From contig NZ_JAESIY010000003.1 in assembly GCF_016757215.1 (NCBI RefSeq), positions 62,001-126,000 of the forward strand: 64,000 nucleotides of DNA. Reading direction: 5' to 3'. Shown here in pieces: positions 25,208-33,796 of this stretch (within the stretch, counting starts at the first letter, position 1; every line of letters begins with the position of its first letter). This DNA is from Fulvivirga sediminis (GTDB lineage Bacteria; Bacteroidota; Bacteroidia; Cytophagales; Cyclobacteriaceae). The translations under genes were made by a program, and so were the position numbers. The notes under the pieces were generated by a model, which had not been told where the DNA came from, did no database searches, and saw only the letters and a list, made by a program, of their open reading frames with translations.

Positions 25208-26404
25208 CTAAAACCTTTTGATTACCAGATCAGAGACTGTATCTCCAATGGAAAGGGAAGAGGTAGCTGCCGGAGAAGGAGCGTTACATACGTTAACGGC
25301 ATGCTCATTTTCCAGAATGAGAAAATCATCTATTAGACCTCCATCTTTGTCGCAGGCCTGAGCACGAACACCCGCACCACCTGGAATAAGATCATCTTCT
25401 TCAATTTCTGGCATAAGCTTTTGCAGTGCTTTAGTAAAGGCCGCTTTAGAAAAAGATCTGTACATCTCTCCAAAACCAGTTTTCCAGTATTTTTTAGCCA
25501 CTTTTTGGAAGCCAGGCCAGAGTAGCGACTCTGAAAGCTCCTTCAAGCTAATATCTTTTTTAGTATATCCTTCGCGGCTGAAGGCTAGTACAGCATTAGG
25601 GCCGGCCTCTACTCCGCCTTTTATCATTCGGGTAAAGTGCACTCCTAGGAATGGAAAATTAGGATCAGGAACAGGGTAAATTAAATTCTTAACTAAATGT
25701 TGCTTGTTCGGGTTGAGCTCATAATACTCTCCTCTAAAAGGTATTATACGTACATTTAACTTTTGCTGAGTAAATTCGGCCACTTTATCAGAATAAAGGC
25801 CCGCACAGTTTACAACCAGTGTAGTGCTATGACTGCCTTTATTGGTTACAATAGTGGTTTCGTGTCCCTTTACTAGAATATCATCTACCTTTTCACCTAA
25901 CCGAATCTCACCACCTAGCTCTTTGACCTTTTCGGCATACTTTTCTGATACCTGCTTGTAATCGATAATTCCGGTTTGCGGTACAAAAATTCCAGCTACT
26001 CCATTTACATGAGGTTCATGTTCGCGCAGCTCTTCTTTTTTTAGTAACTTCAGGCCTGTCAGCCCATTTTGTTGCCCTCTATCATATAGGTTGTTCATCA
26101 AAGACACTTCTTCTTCAGAAGTAGCCACTACTATTTTACCACAGAGGTCATATGGTATATTTTCTGTTTCGCAAAATTCCAGAAGTTGATTATATCCATT
26201 AATACAGTTGGTGGCTTTTAAACTGCCAGGCTTGTAATACAAGCCTGAATGGATCACGCCACTGTTGTGGCCTGTCTGGTGGTGAGCTATGTCTTCCTCT
26301 TTGTCAAGTATCAATAACTTGAAATTTGGATTTTTATTTTTCAGCTTAAGGGCGGTGGCTAAGCCTACTATGCCAGCCCCAATGATAACAATATCGTACT
26401 TCAA
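25208..26404 (-). CDS. lhgO: L-2-hydroxyglutarate oxidase
   Basis: 398 residues of the DAO-type FAD oxidoreductases. FAD-binding motif DIVIIGAGIVGLATALKL (3-20), then HHQTGHNSGVIHSGLYYKPGS, the LhgO signature. Late residues include PGGAGVRAQACDKDGGLIDDF and NVCNAPSPAATSSLSIG. It oxidises L-2-hydroxyglutarate to 2-oxoglutarate and passes electrons on, repairing a product of malate dehydrogenase side activity. The start is TTG at 26404: a stop codon lies two codons upstream and no ATG fits, while the protein must begin at KYDIVIIGAG. A non-ATG start may lower expression (inference). Confidence 0.93.
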   Translation of the reverse strand: MKYDIVIIGAGIVGLATALKLKNKNPNFKLLILDKEEDIAHHQTGHNSGVIHSGLYYKPGSLKATNCINGYNQLLEFCETENIPYDLCGKIVVATSEEEVSLMNNLYDRGQQNGLTGLKLLKKEELREHEPHVNGVAGIFVPQTGIIDYKQVSEKYAEKVKELGGEIRLGEKVDDILVKGHETTIVTNKGSHSTTLVVNCAGLYSDKVAEFTQQKLNVRIIPFRGEYYELNPNKQHLVKNLIYPVPDPNFPFLGVHFTRMIKGGVEAGPNAVLAFSREGYTKKDISLKELSESLLWPGFQKVAKKYWKTGFGEMYRSFSKAAFTKALQKLMPEIEEDDLIPGGAGVRAQACDKDGGLIDDFLILENEHAVNVCNAPSPAATSSLSIGDTVSDLVIKRF

Positions 26405-26502
26405 CTGTTAAATGATCTGGTGAATGCACGAATATAGGACTTGTTTTTTAAACAGATAAACTTATTAACCAAACCTCCCTATTTTCGTGTAAGAATAAAG
26501 TT

Positions 26503-27348
26503 ATGCGAAACATTAAATCAAGCAGGATAGCAACTGTGTTATTATGTCTGGGTATTTTACTTTGTACCTCATCTTGTGAGGATGACCCATTGCTAAAAAC
26601 GCCTTTTGTAATAGTAAGAAGTGCGGCTGATATCCTTCCAGTAAGCGAGAAATGGGTAAGACCAGTCATTTATTTCAATGAATTTAGCTTCGACCAGCTC
26701 TCTTTGAAGAAAAAAAAGAAAAAGTTTATTGAAATGATATTGCCATCTGTACTTCAGGTAAAGCATAATATATCAATAGACAGAAAAAGGATAGGTGATA
26801 TCATGTGGAGTCAGCAAAATAATAAGCAAGTACAGGAATCAGACAGCTTATTTCTGGCGGACTATATCGACCGTTTTAATGCAAAAGATGCTAAGGACCT
26901 ATATAATAGATTGGCTACGCACCCTACCAGTATTGTCCTGGCTCAGGCTGCGGTAGAAAGTGGTTGGGGAACTTCTCGCTTTTTTGTAGAGGGAAATAAT
27001 ATATTCGGAATTTGGTCTTATAGCTCTGAAGAAGAAAGAATGCAAGCGTTGCACAATAGGGGAGACCAATCAATTTATGTAAGAAGTTATAAAGATATTA
27101 ATGGCTCCATTGAGGATTATTTCTATATGCTAGCCAGGTCTTCTGCTTATAAAGAGTTTCGTAAGGAAAGAGTGAAACCGAAAGAACCTACTAAGTTGAC
27201 ATATTTCCTTAAAAATTATTCTGAATTGAGATATACCTATGTTTCAAGGCTTAATTTGTTGATCAATAAAAATAATTTAACTCAATATGATTCTTTGACA
27301 TTAGATCCATCTTACTATCATGACGGAGAGAAAATACTTCCCTATTAA
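26503..27348 (+). CDS. Glucosaminidase (Bax-like) lipoprotein
   Basis: 281 residues. Probable lipoprotein leader (MRNIKSSRIATVLLCLGILL then CTSSCEDD; lipid cysteine probably Cys25 followed by EDD). The catalytic domain (about 140-240) shows AQAAVESGWGTSRFF with the expected glutamate, then GNNIFGIWSY and INGSIEDYFYMLARSSAYKEFR, the pattern of Bax/FlgJ-type N-acetylglucosaminidases that cut peptidoglycan glycan strands. The next gene starts 29 bases before its stop, so the two are translationally linked. Confidence 0.87.
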   Translation: MRNIKSSRIATVLLCLGILLCTSSCEDDPLLKTPFVIVRSAADILPVSEKWVRPVIYFNEFSFDQLSLKKKKKKFIEMILPSVLQVKHNISIDRKRIGDIMWSQQNNKQVQESDSLFLADYIDRFNAKDAKDLYNRLATHPTSIVLAQAAVESGWGTSRFFVEGNNIFGIWSYSSEEERMQALHNRGDQSIYVRSYKDINGSIEDYFYMLARSSAYKEFRKERVKPKEPTKLTYFLKNYSELRYTYVSRLNLLINKNNLTQYDSLTLDPSYYHDGEKILPY

Positions 27349-28411
27349 AAATCACATTTATCAACTGATACTATTTTTAATAGTAGTGGCAGGTTGTGCC
27401 GGTCCGTCGGGTAAGCAGGTGGAAGCTCAAGGTATAGCTAATGGTCGAAAATCTATAACTTGTTTTGTATATCATAGATTTGGAGATGAGAAATATCCTT
27501 CTACCAATGTAGATGTCTCTACGTTTGAGAAGCACATACAATACCTGAAAGATGAGGAATTTGAAATTTTAACCCTTTCGAACGCCATTGAGTATTTGAA
27601 ATATAGCTCAAAAGAAAGAAAGATAGCTGTTATTACTGTAGATGATGGGTATAAGTCATTCCAAACAGGTGCTATGCCCATATTGAAAAAGCATGGCGTT
27701 TCGGCAACTCTGTTTGTTAATACAGAGACCGTAGGAGGAAGTAGCTATATGACCTGGGAAGGAATAAAGGAAGTTATGGATCAGGGTATAGAAATCGGTA
27801 ATCATAGTCACTCTCATGGCTATTTTCTGAATTATGAGGAGACCATAAGGTATAAACATTTTCAATCAGACGTGGCCCAAGCTCAAAAACTGTTCAAACA
27901 GCACTTGTCTTTAACTCCCACAGTTTTTGCATATCCTTACGGTGAGTATGATAAGGAGATGGAATCTATTATTAAAGAAATGGGATTTATAGGAGCGGTG
28001 GCTCAAAATTCGGGTGTCATGAATTCTTCCTCTGACTTCTATGCCATACCAAGATTTCCTATGGCCAGTAGCTACGCTTCTTTGAATGGATTTAAGGAAA
28101 AAGCAAAGATGCAAACTCTTTTTGTTCAATCGGAGGTGCCAGATAAGCATTTGCTGAAAAATGGTAATCCTCCAGAGCTAAAAGTAGCTTTTAAAAGTGA
28201 AGATTTGCAGATCAACAACCTTCAATGTTTTATACAAGGAGGTGAGTGTGATATGAAAGTTGTCAAAACAGATTCGATTGTTGAAATTTCTGTAAAAAGC
28301 AAGGAGATTTTAAAGCGCAGAAGAACACTATATACGCTCACAGTTCCTTCTAAAGATGGGGCATGGCATTGGTTCAGCCATTTGTGGGTTATGCCTTCAA
28401 TAAAGGAGTAG
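27320..28411 (+). CDS. Polysaccharide deacetylase (NodB-type) lipoprotein
   Basis: 363 residues. Leader ends LIVVAGC (Cys26) and is preceded by a 12-residue polar extension, since the only usable ATG lies inside the upstream gene (29-base overlap). NodB motifs: ITVDDGYKS (Asp108, Asp109), GNHSHSHGY (His162, His164, His166; metal site), and AYPYGEYDKEM. A C-terminal beta domain (about 265-363) follows. Such enzymes remove N-acetyl groups from glycans. Coupled to a peptidoglycan glucosaminidase, it probably acts on cell wall or another GlcNAc polymer (inference). Confidence 0.88.
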   Translation: MTERKYFPIKNHIYQLILFLIVVAGCAGPSGKQVEAQGIANGRKSITCFVYHRFGDEKYPSTNVDVSTFEKHIQYLKDEEFEILTLSNAIEYLKYSSKERKIAVITVDDGYKSFQTGAMPILKKHGVSATLFVNTETVGGSSYMTWEGIKEVMDQGIEIGNHSHSHGYFLNYEETIRYKHFQSDVAQAQKLFKQHLSLTPTVFAYPYGEYDKEMESIIKEMGFIGAVAQNSGVMNSSSDFYAIPRFPMASSYASLNGFKEKAKMQTLFVQSEVPDKHLLKNGNPPELKVAFKSEDLQINNLQCFIQGGECDMKVVKTDSIVEISVKSKEILKRRRTLYTLTVPSKDGAWHWFSHLWVMPSIKE

Positions 28412-28894
28412 TTATTCCTTTTTGAAGTCTAGTGCTACTGAGTTTAAACAGTATCTGAGTCCCGTGGGCTCAGGTCCATCAGGAAATACGTGTCCAAGGT
28501 GCCCTCCACATCGGCTGCAAACCACCTCTTCCCTTACTATTCCCAAGCTTTGGTCTTTAATAATCCCAATTTTTTCTTCATCAATAGGTTGATAGAAACT
28601 TGGCCAACCCGTACCCGATTCATATTTAGTATCACTACTAAATAACTTTTGGTGGCAGCCAGCACAGTAATATACACCATCTTCCTTTTTGTCCCAGTAT
28701 TTGCCAGAAAAGGCTCTTTCAGTTCCTTTTTTTCTAAGAACATCATATTCTTCTTCAGATAACTGGCTCTTCCACTCTGAAGGAGATTTTTCTATTTCAT
28801 ATTTCACTGTTGCTTTCTTGTCGGATTCTTTCATATTTGTACATGAACAAAATAAGATAATAATTAAGATTAGCGAAAAATCAGGAAATTTCAT
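28412..28894 (-). CDS. msrB: Peptide-methionine (R)-S-oxide reductase, lipoprotein form
   Basis: 160 residues. A lipoprotein leader (IIILFCSC, Cys18) puts it in the periplasm or on a membrane. MsrB residues: zinc ligands Cys77/Cys80 (YYCAGC) and Cys126/Cys129 (VVCSRCGGHLGHVF), the substrate region GTGWPSFYQP, and catalytic Cys149 in RYCLNSVALDF. It reduces methionine-R-sulfoxide in exported proteins. Its stop is immediately next to the deacetylase stop (28411/28412, convergent). Confidence 0.95.
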   Translation of the reverse strand: MKFPDFSLILIIILFCSCTNMKESDKKATVKYEIEKSPSEWKSQLSEEEYDVLRKKGTERAFSGKYWDKKEDGVYYCAGCHQKLFSSDTKYESGTGWPSFYQPIDEEKIGIIKDQSLGIVREEVVCSRCGGHLGHVFPDGPEPTGLRYCLNSVALDFKKE

Positions 28895-29112
28895 TTATTT
28901 ACTTTTTCTTTAAAAGGTTTATACCAGTAATAAAGTTCTTACAATAAGAATAAAAGTAAAGGTCAAAAATATTACCTCAGATAAAATGGGTTACTTTACT
29001 TCTACAAACTGGATAAGAAATTAGGTTGCTATTTTTAACTATTTTTTTGAAATTCAATTAATACCAGCTTAATTTAAACCATGTATAGTGAAGGCTTAAT
29101 ATTATCCATCTC

Positions 29113-29613
29113 ATGAAAAGGCTTTTTTTTCTGTTTTCTCTTCTGTTGATAAATTTTGTAGGCTTGGCCCAAAATTATCAGCTGCATGCCGTTTACATTT
29201 ATAGCTTTATAAGGTATGTACAATGGCCCTCTTCTAGTGAGGAAGGAGATTTTGTGATAGGAATTGTGGGTGATTCTCCAATTATAGACGAATTAGAAAG
29301 AATGGCTGCTGCCAAAAAAGCAGGAACCAGAGATATACAAGTGAAGAAATATACTAATTTGAACGGTCTAGATAAGGCAGATATCGTTTTTATATCTAAA
29401 AATTACACTGATGATATCTCTGGTATATTGAACAAAGTTGGTTCTGCTAATACACTATTAATTACCGAAAAGGAAGGTTTAGGTGTGCAGGGTAGCAACA
29501 TCAATTTTGTAAATAAAAACGGAAAACTTGCATTTGAATTGAATAGATCTGCAATGGATAGGGCTGATTTGAAAGTTTCTTCAGAACTTACGAGGCTAGC
29601 TATTTTGATCTAA
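29113..29613 (+). CDS. YfiR-family periplasmic protein (DUF4154)
   Basis: 166 residues. Signal peptide MKRLFFLFSLLLINFVGLA then the YfiR hallmark LHAVYIYSFIRYVQWP, GDFVIGIVGDSPI, KKYTNLNGLDKADIVFIS, LLITEKEGLGVQGSNINFV and KLAFELNRSAMDRADLKVSSELTRLA. YfiR of Pseudomonas is a periplasmic repressor of the diguanylate cyclase YfiN. Here the gene is followed 36 bases later by a membrane HAMP-GAF-PAS protein without GGDEF, so YfiR-like control of that sensor through its periplasmic domain is the natural guess. A two-cysteine redox site seen in Pseudomonas YfiR is absent here: I see no cysteine in this protein. Confidence 0.9.
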   Translation: MKRLFFLFSLLLINFVGLAQNYQLHAVYIYSFIRYVQWPSSSEEGDFVIGIVGDSPIIDELERMAAAKKAGTRDIQVKKYTNLNGLDKADIVFISKNYTDDISGILNKVGSANTLLITEKEGLGVQGSNINFVNKNGKLAFELNRSAMDRADLKVSSELTRLAILI

Positions 29614-29649
29614 TTTTTTTATTTTTTAATTATATGTCATCTCAACCTT

Positions 29650-31590
29650 ATGGGAAAAATAAAATTTAAAATAGGCAATAAGATTTTTGGAGGCTTCTTA
29701 GTGCTTATTGTCTTTTTTATCGTTAATGCATCAATCATCTTTATTAACGGTAATAAGATTGACTCGGTAGTAAATACGTCTTCAGAAATTATAAGACCTT
29801 CTAAAGAAGCTATCAATGACTTTATCCTTTTAGTGACCAGGTCAAAAATGTTAATCACTAACTGGGTTTATCTACAAAGTAATACTGATGATAAAGAAGC
29901 TTTAAAAAATCTTCACGAATTTGAATACCCACAGCTTAAGGATAAGATTAATAACCTAAAGGTTGAATGGGAAGTTGATAGCCAAAAGGCTTTAATTGAT
30001 TCTGCGTTCTTAAAGTTTGAAAAGCTTATGACCGTAGAAAAAGACATTATGTCTCAGCTGGTTACATTCGAGAATTATGAAGATCCTTTGACTAAACTAT
30101 TAGCGGAAGATGCTGTAGATAGTCAGGTTATTCCGTTAACAGCATCAATTACAGCAGACCTTGATAAGGTGGCAGTAACACAGCAAAATGTGACTGAAGA
30201 TTCTGATGTTGAACTTAAAGAAGCTGCCAGCCAACTAAGGACCATTACTGTTATAACAGGATTAATAATAGTTTCTCTAAGTTTAATTATAGCCTTTATT
30301 ATGGCCAGGAATATTACCCGACCTATTAACTATATCAAGGATATTTTGGTGAAGTTGGGTAAAGGTGAGCTTGTAGATGAAAGAAACAGGAAATTCAGCA
30401 ATGATGAGATTGGTGAAATGGCTACGGCTATGGATAATCTGGTGACTGGTTTAAGGTCTACCACCTTCTTTGCAGAAAATATAGGTAAAGGTAATTATGA
30501 CTCTGAATTTAATCCTTTAAGTGAGCATGATACATTGGGTAATGCTCTTATCGAGATGAGAAATAACCTTTATAGAGTGGCTGAAGAAGATAAGAAAAGA
30601 AGCTGGTCTACTGGAGGTTTGGCTAAATTCGGAGATATTCTTAGAAAGAATAATGATAACATAGAGAAACTTTCTGATGATATTATTAGTAACCTGGTAA
30701 AATATCTAGGAGCTAATCAGGGAGGTTTATACATTATTGAAGAGGATAATAGTGAAGATGAGCCATATATGGTACTTACGGCTTGTTATGCTTGGGATAA
30801 GAAAAAATATGTCGATCAAAAGGTATTTAAGGGCGAAGGCCTTGCCGGTCAGGTTTGGTTAGAAAGAGATAGTATTTATTTAACAGAAGTTCCTGATAAT
30901 TACATCAAAATCACCTCTGGTTTAGGAGATGCTAATCCTAGAAGTGTACTGATAGTGCCTTTAAAAGTAAATGATGAAATATATGGTGTAGTAGAAGTGG
31001 CATCATTCAAAAACTTTGAAGATTACGAAAAGGAATTTGTAGAGAAAATAGCAGAAAGCATTGCGTCTACCGTATCATCTGTGAAAATAAATGCAAAAAC
31101 ACAGAAGCTATTAGAAGAATCTCAAGAAATGACCGAGCAGATGCGTTCTCAGGAAGAGGAGATGCGTCAGAATATGGAAGAGCTACAAGCTACTCAGGAA
31201 GAAATGCAGCGTAGCCAGTTTGAGGCTGAGAGTACAATGGATGCCATTAACCGATCTGTTTCTACTGTTGAGTTTGATGAGGAGGGTAAAATCCTTAATG
31301 CTAATAGAAACTTCCTGGAATTGATGGGGTATACACGTGACGAAATATTGGGAGAACACCATAGAATATTAGTATCTAAGGATGACAAGAGCTCAGAAGA
31401 GTATAAGATGTTCTGGAGAGACCTTTCAGCGGGAGTGCCTAAGGAAGGAGAATTTAAAAGACTTACTAAGTCTGGAGAGGTTAAATTCTTAAAAGAGAAT
31501 TATGCAGCTACAAGACATAGAGATGGTTCTGTTTCTAAGATTATGCTGTTTGCCTACGATGTATCTGATTACAAATTGGAAGGAGTTTAA
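29650..31590 (+). CDS. Membrane HAMP-GAF-PAS sensor protein without output domain
   Basis: 646 residues. Membrane segment 1 (about 10-33), a helical periplasmic domain (34-190), membrane segment 2 (about 196-218), HAMP (about 218-272, ARNITRPINYIKDILVKLGKG), a conserved linker with WSTGGLAKFGDILR, GAF (about 345-485, YLGANQGGLYI to GVVEVASF), a signalling helix (about 495-525, [20 protein letters not shown]), and a C-terminal PAS with PAC (about 535-645, ending AYDVSDYKLEG). No histidine kinase, cyclase or methyl-accepting domain is present, so it must act through another protein. The YfiR-like gene 36 bases upstream suggests a periplasmic input. The GAF and helix are shared with the chemosensory hub at 60022. 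Confidence 0.9.
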   Translation: MGKIKFKIGNKIFGGFLVLIVFFIVNASIIFINGNKIDSVVNTSSEIIRPSKEAINDFILLVTRSKMLITNWVYLQSNTDDKEALKNLHEFEYPQLKDKINNLKVEWEVDSQKALIDSAFLKFEKLMTVEKDIMSQLVTFENYEDPLTKLLAEDAVDSQVIPLTASITADLDKVAVTQQNVTEDSDVELKEAASQLRTITVITGLIIVSLSLIIAFIMARNITRPINYIKDILVKLGKGELVDERNRKFSNDEIGEMATAMDNLVTGLRSTTFFAENIGKGNYDSEFNPLSEHDTLGNALIEMRNNLYRVAEEDKKRSWSTGGLAKFGDILRKNNDNIEKLSDDIISNLVKYLGANQGGLYIIEEDNSEDEPYMVLTACYAWDKKKYVDQKVFKGEGLAGQVWLERDSIYLTEVPDNYIKITSGLGDANPRSVLIVPLKVNDEIYGVVEVASFKNFEDYEKEFVEKIAESIASTVSSVKINAKTQKLLEESQEMTEQMRSQEEEMRQNMEELQATQEEMQRSQFEAESTMDAINRSVSTVEFDEEGKILNANRNFLELMGYTRDEILGEHHRILVSKDDKSSEEYKMFWRDLSAGVPKEGEFKRLTKSGEVKFLKENYAATRHRDGSVSKIMLFAYDVSDYKLEGV

Positions 31591-31612
31591 TTTTAAAGGA
31601 ATATGTGACAAC

Positions 31613-31645
31613 AAAAAAGTCAGCTCTTTAAGAACTGACTTTTTT
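31613..31645 (+). terminator. Terminator after the HAMP-GAF-PAS gene
   Basis: AAAAAAGTCAG (31613-31623) pairs with CTGACTTTTTT (31635-31645), a stem with T-run 22 bases after the stop codon. Confidence 0.85.
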
Positions 31646-31657
31646 GTTTGCGGTGAA

Positions 31658-31704
31658 AAAAAACGAGGCAGTCTAAAACTACTTTTTAGACTGCCTCGTT
31701 TTTT
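31658..31704. terminator. Second, bidirectional terminator
   Basis: A 21-base inverted repeat (31658-31678 with 31684-31704; core CGAGGCAGTCTAAAA) with flanking A and T runs. It can serve the sensor gene as a backup and the HAD gene on the minus strand. Confidence 0.88.
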
Positions 31705-31730
31705 AGGTCAAGAAATCAAGTATTTTATTC

Positions 31731-32384
31731 TTATTTAGTTAAATCCTTTATAATAGACTGTAATTCTTGGGCATTTTTTGCAATATGTTTAGCCCCTATT
31801 TCTGAAAGTGCCTCTGCGTGGCCTGGTAATATGTGGCTGGCACCTACGAAGCCTATTACTGTCATACCTGCTTTCACGGCAGCGTTAACACCAGCTTTAC
31901 TATCTTCAACCACCAGGCAATTTGAAGGATCTATACCTAGAGTTTCAGAGGCATGTAAATACACATCTGGAGCTGGCTTAGGGTTAGGCACCATTTCTGC
32001 AGAAAAATATCTTTGATCAAAAACGTCATTAAGCCCAACGTGATTGATTGCTTTTTCTACCTGCCATAGCGCACTATTTGAAACCACTGATTTAGGCAAT
32101 GGAAGCGTTTTTACAACTTCCGGCATATCCGCTACCGGTCTTAACTGATTATATATTTCAATTTCACATTCATGCATTATTTCTTGAATGTTTATTCCCT
32201 CCCTATTTTCTGAAGGAATAGTGTTTAGAATGACTGATATCAGTTTTCCTGTATATTCCCTTATGTACTGATCTAAAGATACCTCGCGGCCATATTTATT
32301 CAATACTTTAGACACTACCTCTGCTGCCACTATTTCGGTGTCTACAAGAACGCCGTCACAATCAAATATTAAATGCTTAAACAT
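31731..32384 (-). CDS. HAD-family phosphatase (subfamily IA)
   Basis: 217 residues. Motif I FDCDGVLVDTE (Asp8, Asp10), cap domain with YGREVSLDQYIREYTGK, motif II VVSNSAL, then KPAPDVYLHASETLGI and motif III/IV VVEDSKAGVNAAVKAGM. This is the beta-phosphoglucomutase/6-phosphogluconate phosphatase type; the sugar phosphate cannot be named. Sugar use elsewhere in the window makes a beta-phosphoglucomutase tempting, but the DGVLVDTE motif does not separate the two. Cytoplasmic. Confidence 0.87.
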   Translation of the reverse strand: MFKHLIFDCDGVLVDTEIVAAEVVSKVLNKYGREVSLDQYIREYTGKLISVILNTIPSENREGINIQEIMHECEIEIYNQLRPVADMPEVVKTLPLPKSVVSNSALWQVEKAINHVGLNDVFDQRYFSAEMVPNPKPAPDVYLHASETLGIDPSNCLVVEDSKAGVNAAVKAGMTVIGFVGASHILPGHAEALSEIGAKHIAKNAQELQSIIKDLTK

Positions 32385-32531
32385 GAAGTTGTAATTTTAA
32401 AACTAGAAGCTGCAATGATAAATGATTATGTCAACGATAAAGAAATTATTTTCATTAAATTGCGTAAAATCATAAAGTGTAATTTTGACTTTAAAAGAGG
32501 AGTTAAAAAGTGATCTTAAATTGGAATAAAT

Positions 32532-33743
32532 TTGAAGTTTAAAGAGTTGGGCCTTGATGACCGTCTTTTAGAGGGTATTTCGGCCATAGGATTTGAAGAT
32601 GCCACTCCTGTTCAGGAGCAGGCTATTCCCAAAATCATTTCAGGAAAGGATATAATCGCGTCTGCTCAGACCGGAACCGGTAAAACAGCAGCATTTTTGC
32701 TTCCTGTGATCCATCAGATATTACAGGCGGATGACGATCAGAGTAATATAAAGGCTTTGATTATTGTGCCTACCAGAGAGCTGGCAGTGCAGATCGATCA
32801 GCAAATGGAGGGATTATCATATTTTACCTCTGTAAGCTCTATTGCCGTTTACGGTGGGGGAGATGGTCAGTCTTTTAGCAGGGAGAAGTCAGCCTTGTCA
32901 CAAGGGGCAGATGTAATTATAGGTACGCCTGGCCGGCTCATAGCTCACCTTAACTTGGGGTATGTGCAGGTTAGTAATTTGAAATGCCTTGTTTTAGATG
33001 AAGCAGACAGGATGTTAGACATGGGTTTTCATGATGATTTAATGAAGATCATATCTTATTTGCCTAAGCAGAGACAGAATCTTATGTTTTCTGCTACCAT
33101 GCCTCCTAAGATTAGAGATTTGGCTAGAAAAATACTTCAGGAGCCTGATGAGATTAATATTGCTATTTCTAAACCTGCGGAGAGGGTAGCTCAAGCGGCT
33201 TTTATATTATATGATAATCAAAAGATACCATTAGCTAAGTATTTACTTAAGGCTAAGAAGTTGCAAAGTGTTATCATATTCTGTAGTACAAAAAATAGCG
33301 CTAAGCAATTGTCAAAAGAGCTTAAAAAGCTTGAGTTTTCGGTTGAAGACATTCATTCAGACCTTGAACAAGGAGAGCGGGAGCAGGTGCTTAGAGATTT
33401 TAAAAATAAGAAACTCAGTATTCTGGTAGCTACCGATATTTTAAGTAGAGGTATTGATGTGGAAGATATCGAGCTAGTAGTGAATTATGATGTGCCTAAT
33501 GATGGTGAAGACTATATTCATAGAATAGGGAGGACCGCCCGAGCAGCATCTAAAGGGGTCGCCTTCACATTTGTGAATGAAAAAGAACAGAATAAATTCT
33601 ATGCGATAGAGAAACTTTTAGAAACCCCCGTGCCTAAAGGAAAACTTCCTGCTAGTATTGGAGAAGGTCCTGAATATAAACCACGAACCGGTAGCCGAAG
33701 CAACGGTAGAAAAAAATATAATTCTAGAAAAAAACGTAAATAA
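32532..33743 (+). CDS. rhlE: DEAD-box RNA helicase, RhlE type
   Basis: 403 residues. Motifs in order: Q motif (TPVQEQAIP), Walker A AQTGTGKT (45-52), PTRELA, TPGRL, DEAD (156-159), SAT (187-189), then the second RecA domain with IIFCSTKNSAKQL, LVATDILSRGIDVE and HRIGRTARA. The C-terminal tail is basic (NGRKKYNSRKKRK), likely RNA-binding. It unwinds RNA in ribosome assembly or decay. The start codon is TTG at 32532: a stop lies at 32517 with no ATG between, and FKELGLDD is where RhlE proteins begin. Confidence 0.94.
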   Translation: MKFKELGLDDRLLEGISAIGFEDATPVQEQAIPKIISGKDIIASAQTGTGKTAAFLLPVIHQILQADDDQSNIKALIIVPTRELAVQIDQQMEGLSYFTSVSSIAVYGGGDGQSFSREKSALSQGADVIIGTPGRLIAHLNLGYVQVSNLKCLVLDEADRMLDMGFHDDLMKIISYLPKQRQNLMFSATMPPKIRDLARKILQEPDEINIAISKPAERVAQAAFILYDNQKIPLAKYLLKAKKLQSVIIFCSTKNSAKQLSKELKKLEFSVEDIHSDLEQGEREQVLRDFKNKKLSILVATDILSRGIDVEDIELVVNYDVPNDGEDYIHRIGRTARAASKGVAFTFVNEKEQNKFYAIEKLLETPVPKGKLPASIGEGPEYKPRTGSRSNGRKKYNSRKKRK

Positions 33744-33747
33744 TAAA

Positions 33748-33776
33748 GTAGTGTGAAAAAAATCTATTCACACTAC
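33748..33776. terminator. Hairpin between convergent rhlE and lipoprotein genes
   Basis: GTAGTGTGAA (33748-33757) pairs with TTCACACTAC (33767-33776). The T-run on the plus strand is weak; the A-rich loop gives T on the minus strand. Likely a terminator for rhlE. Confidence 0.6.
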
Positions 33777-33796
33777 CATTCTTCTTGCTGTAACAT

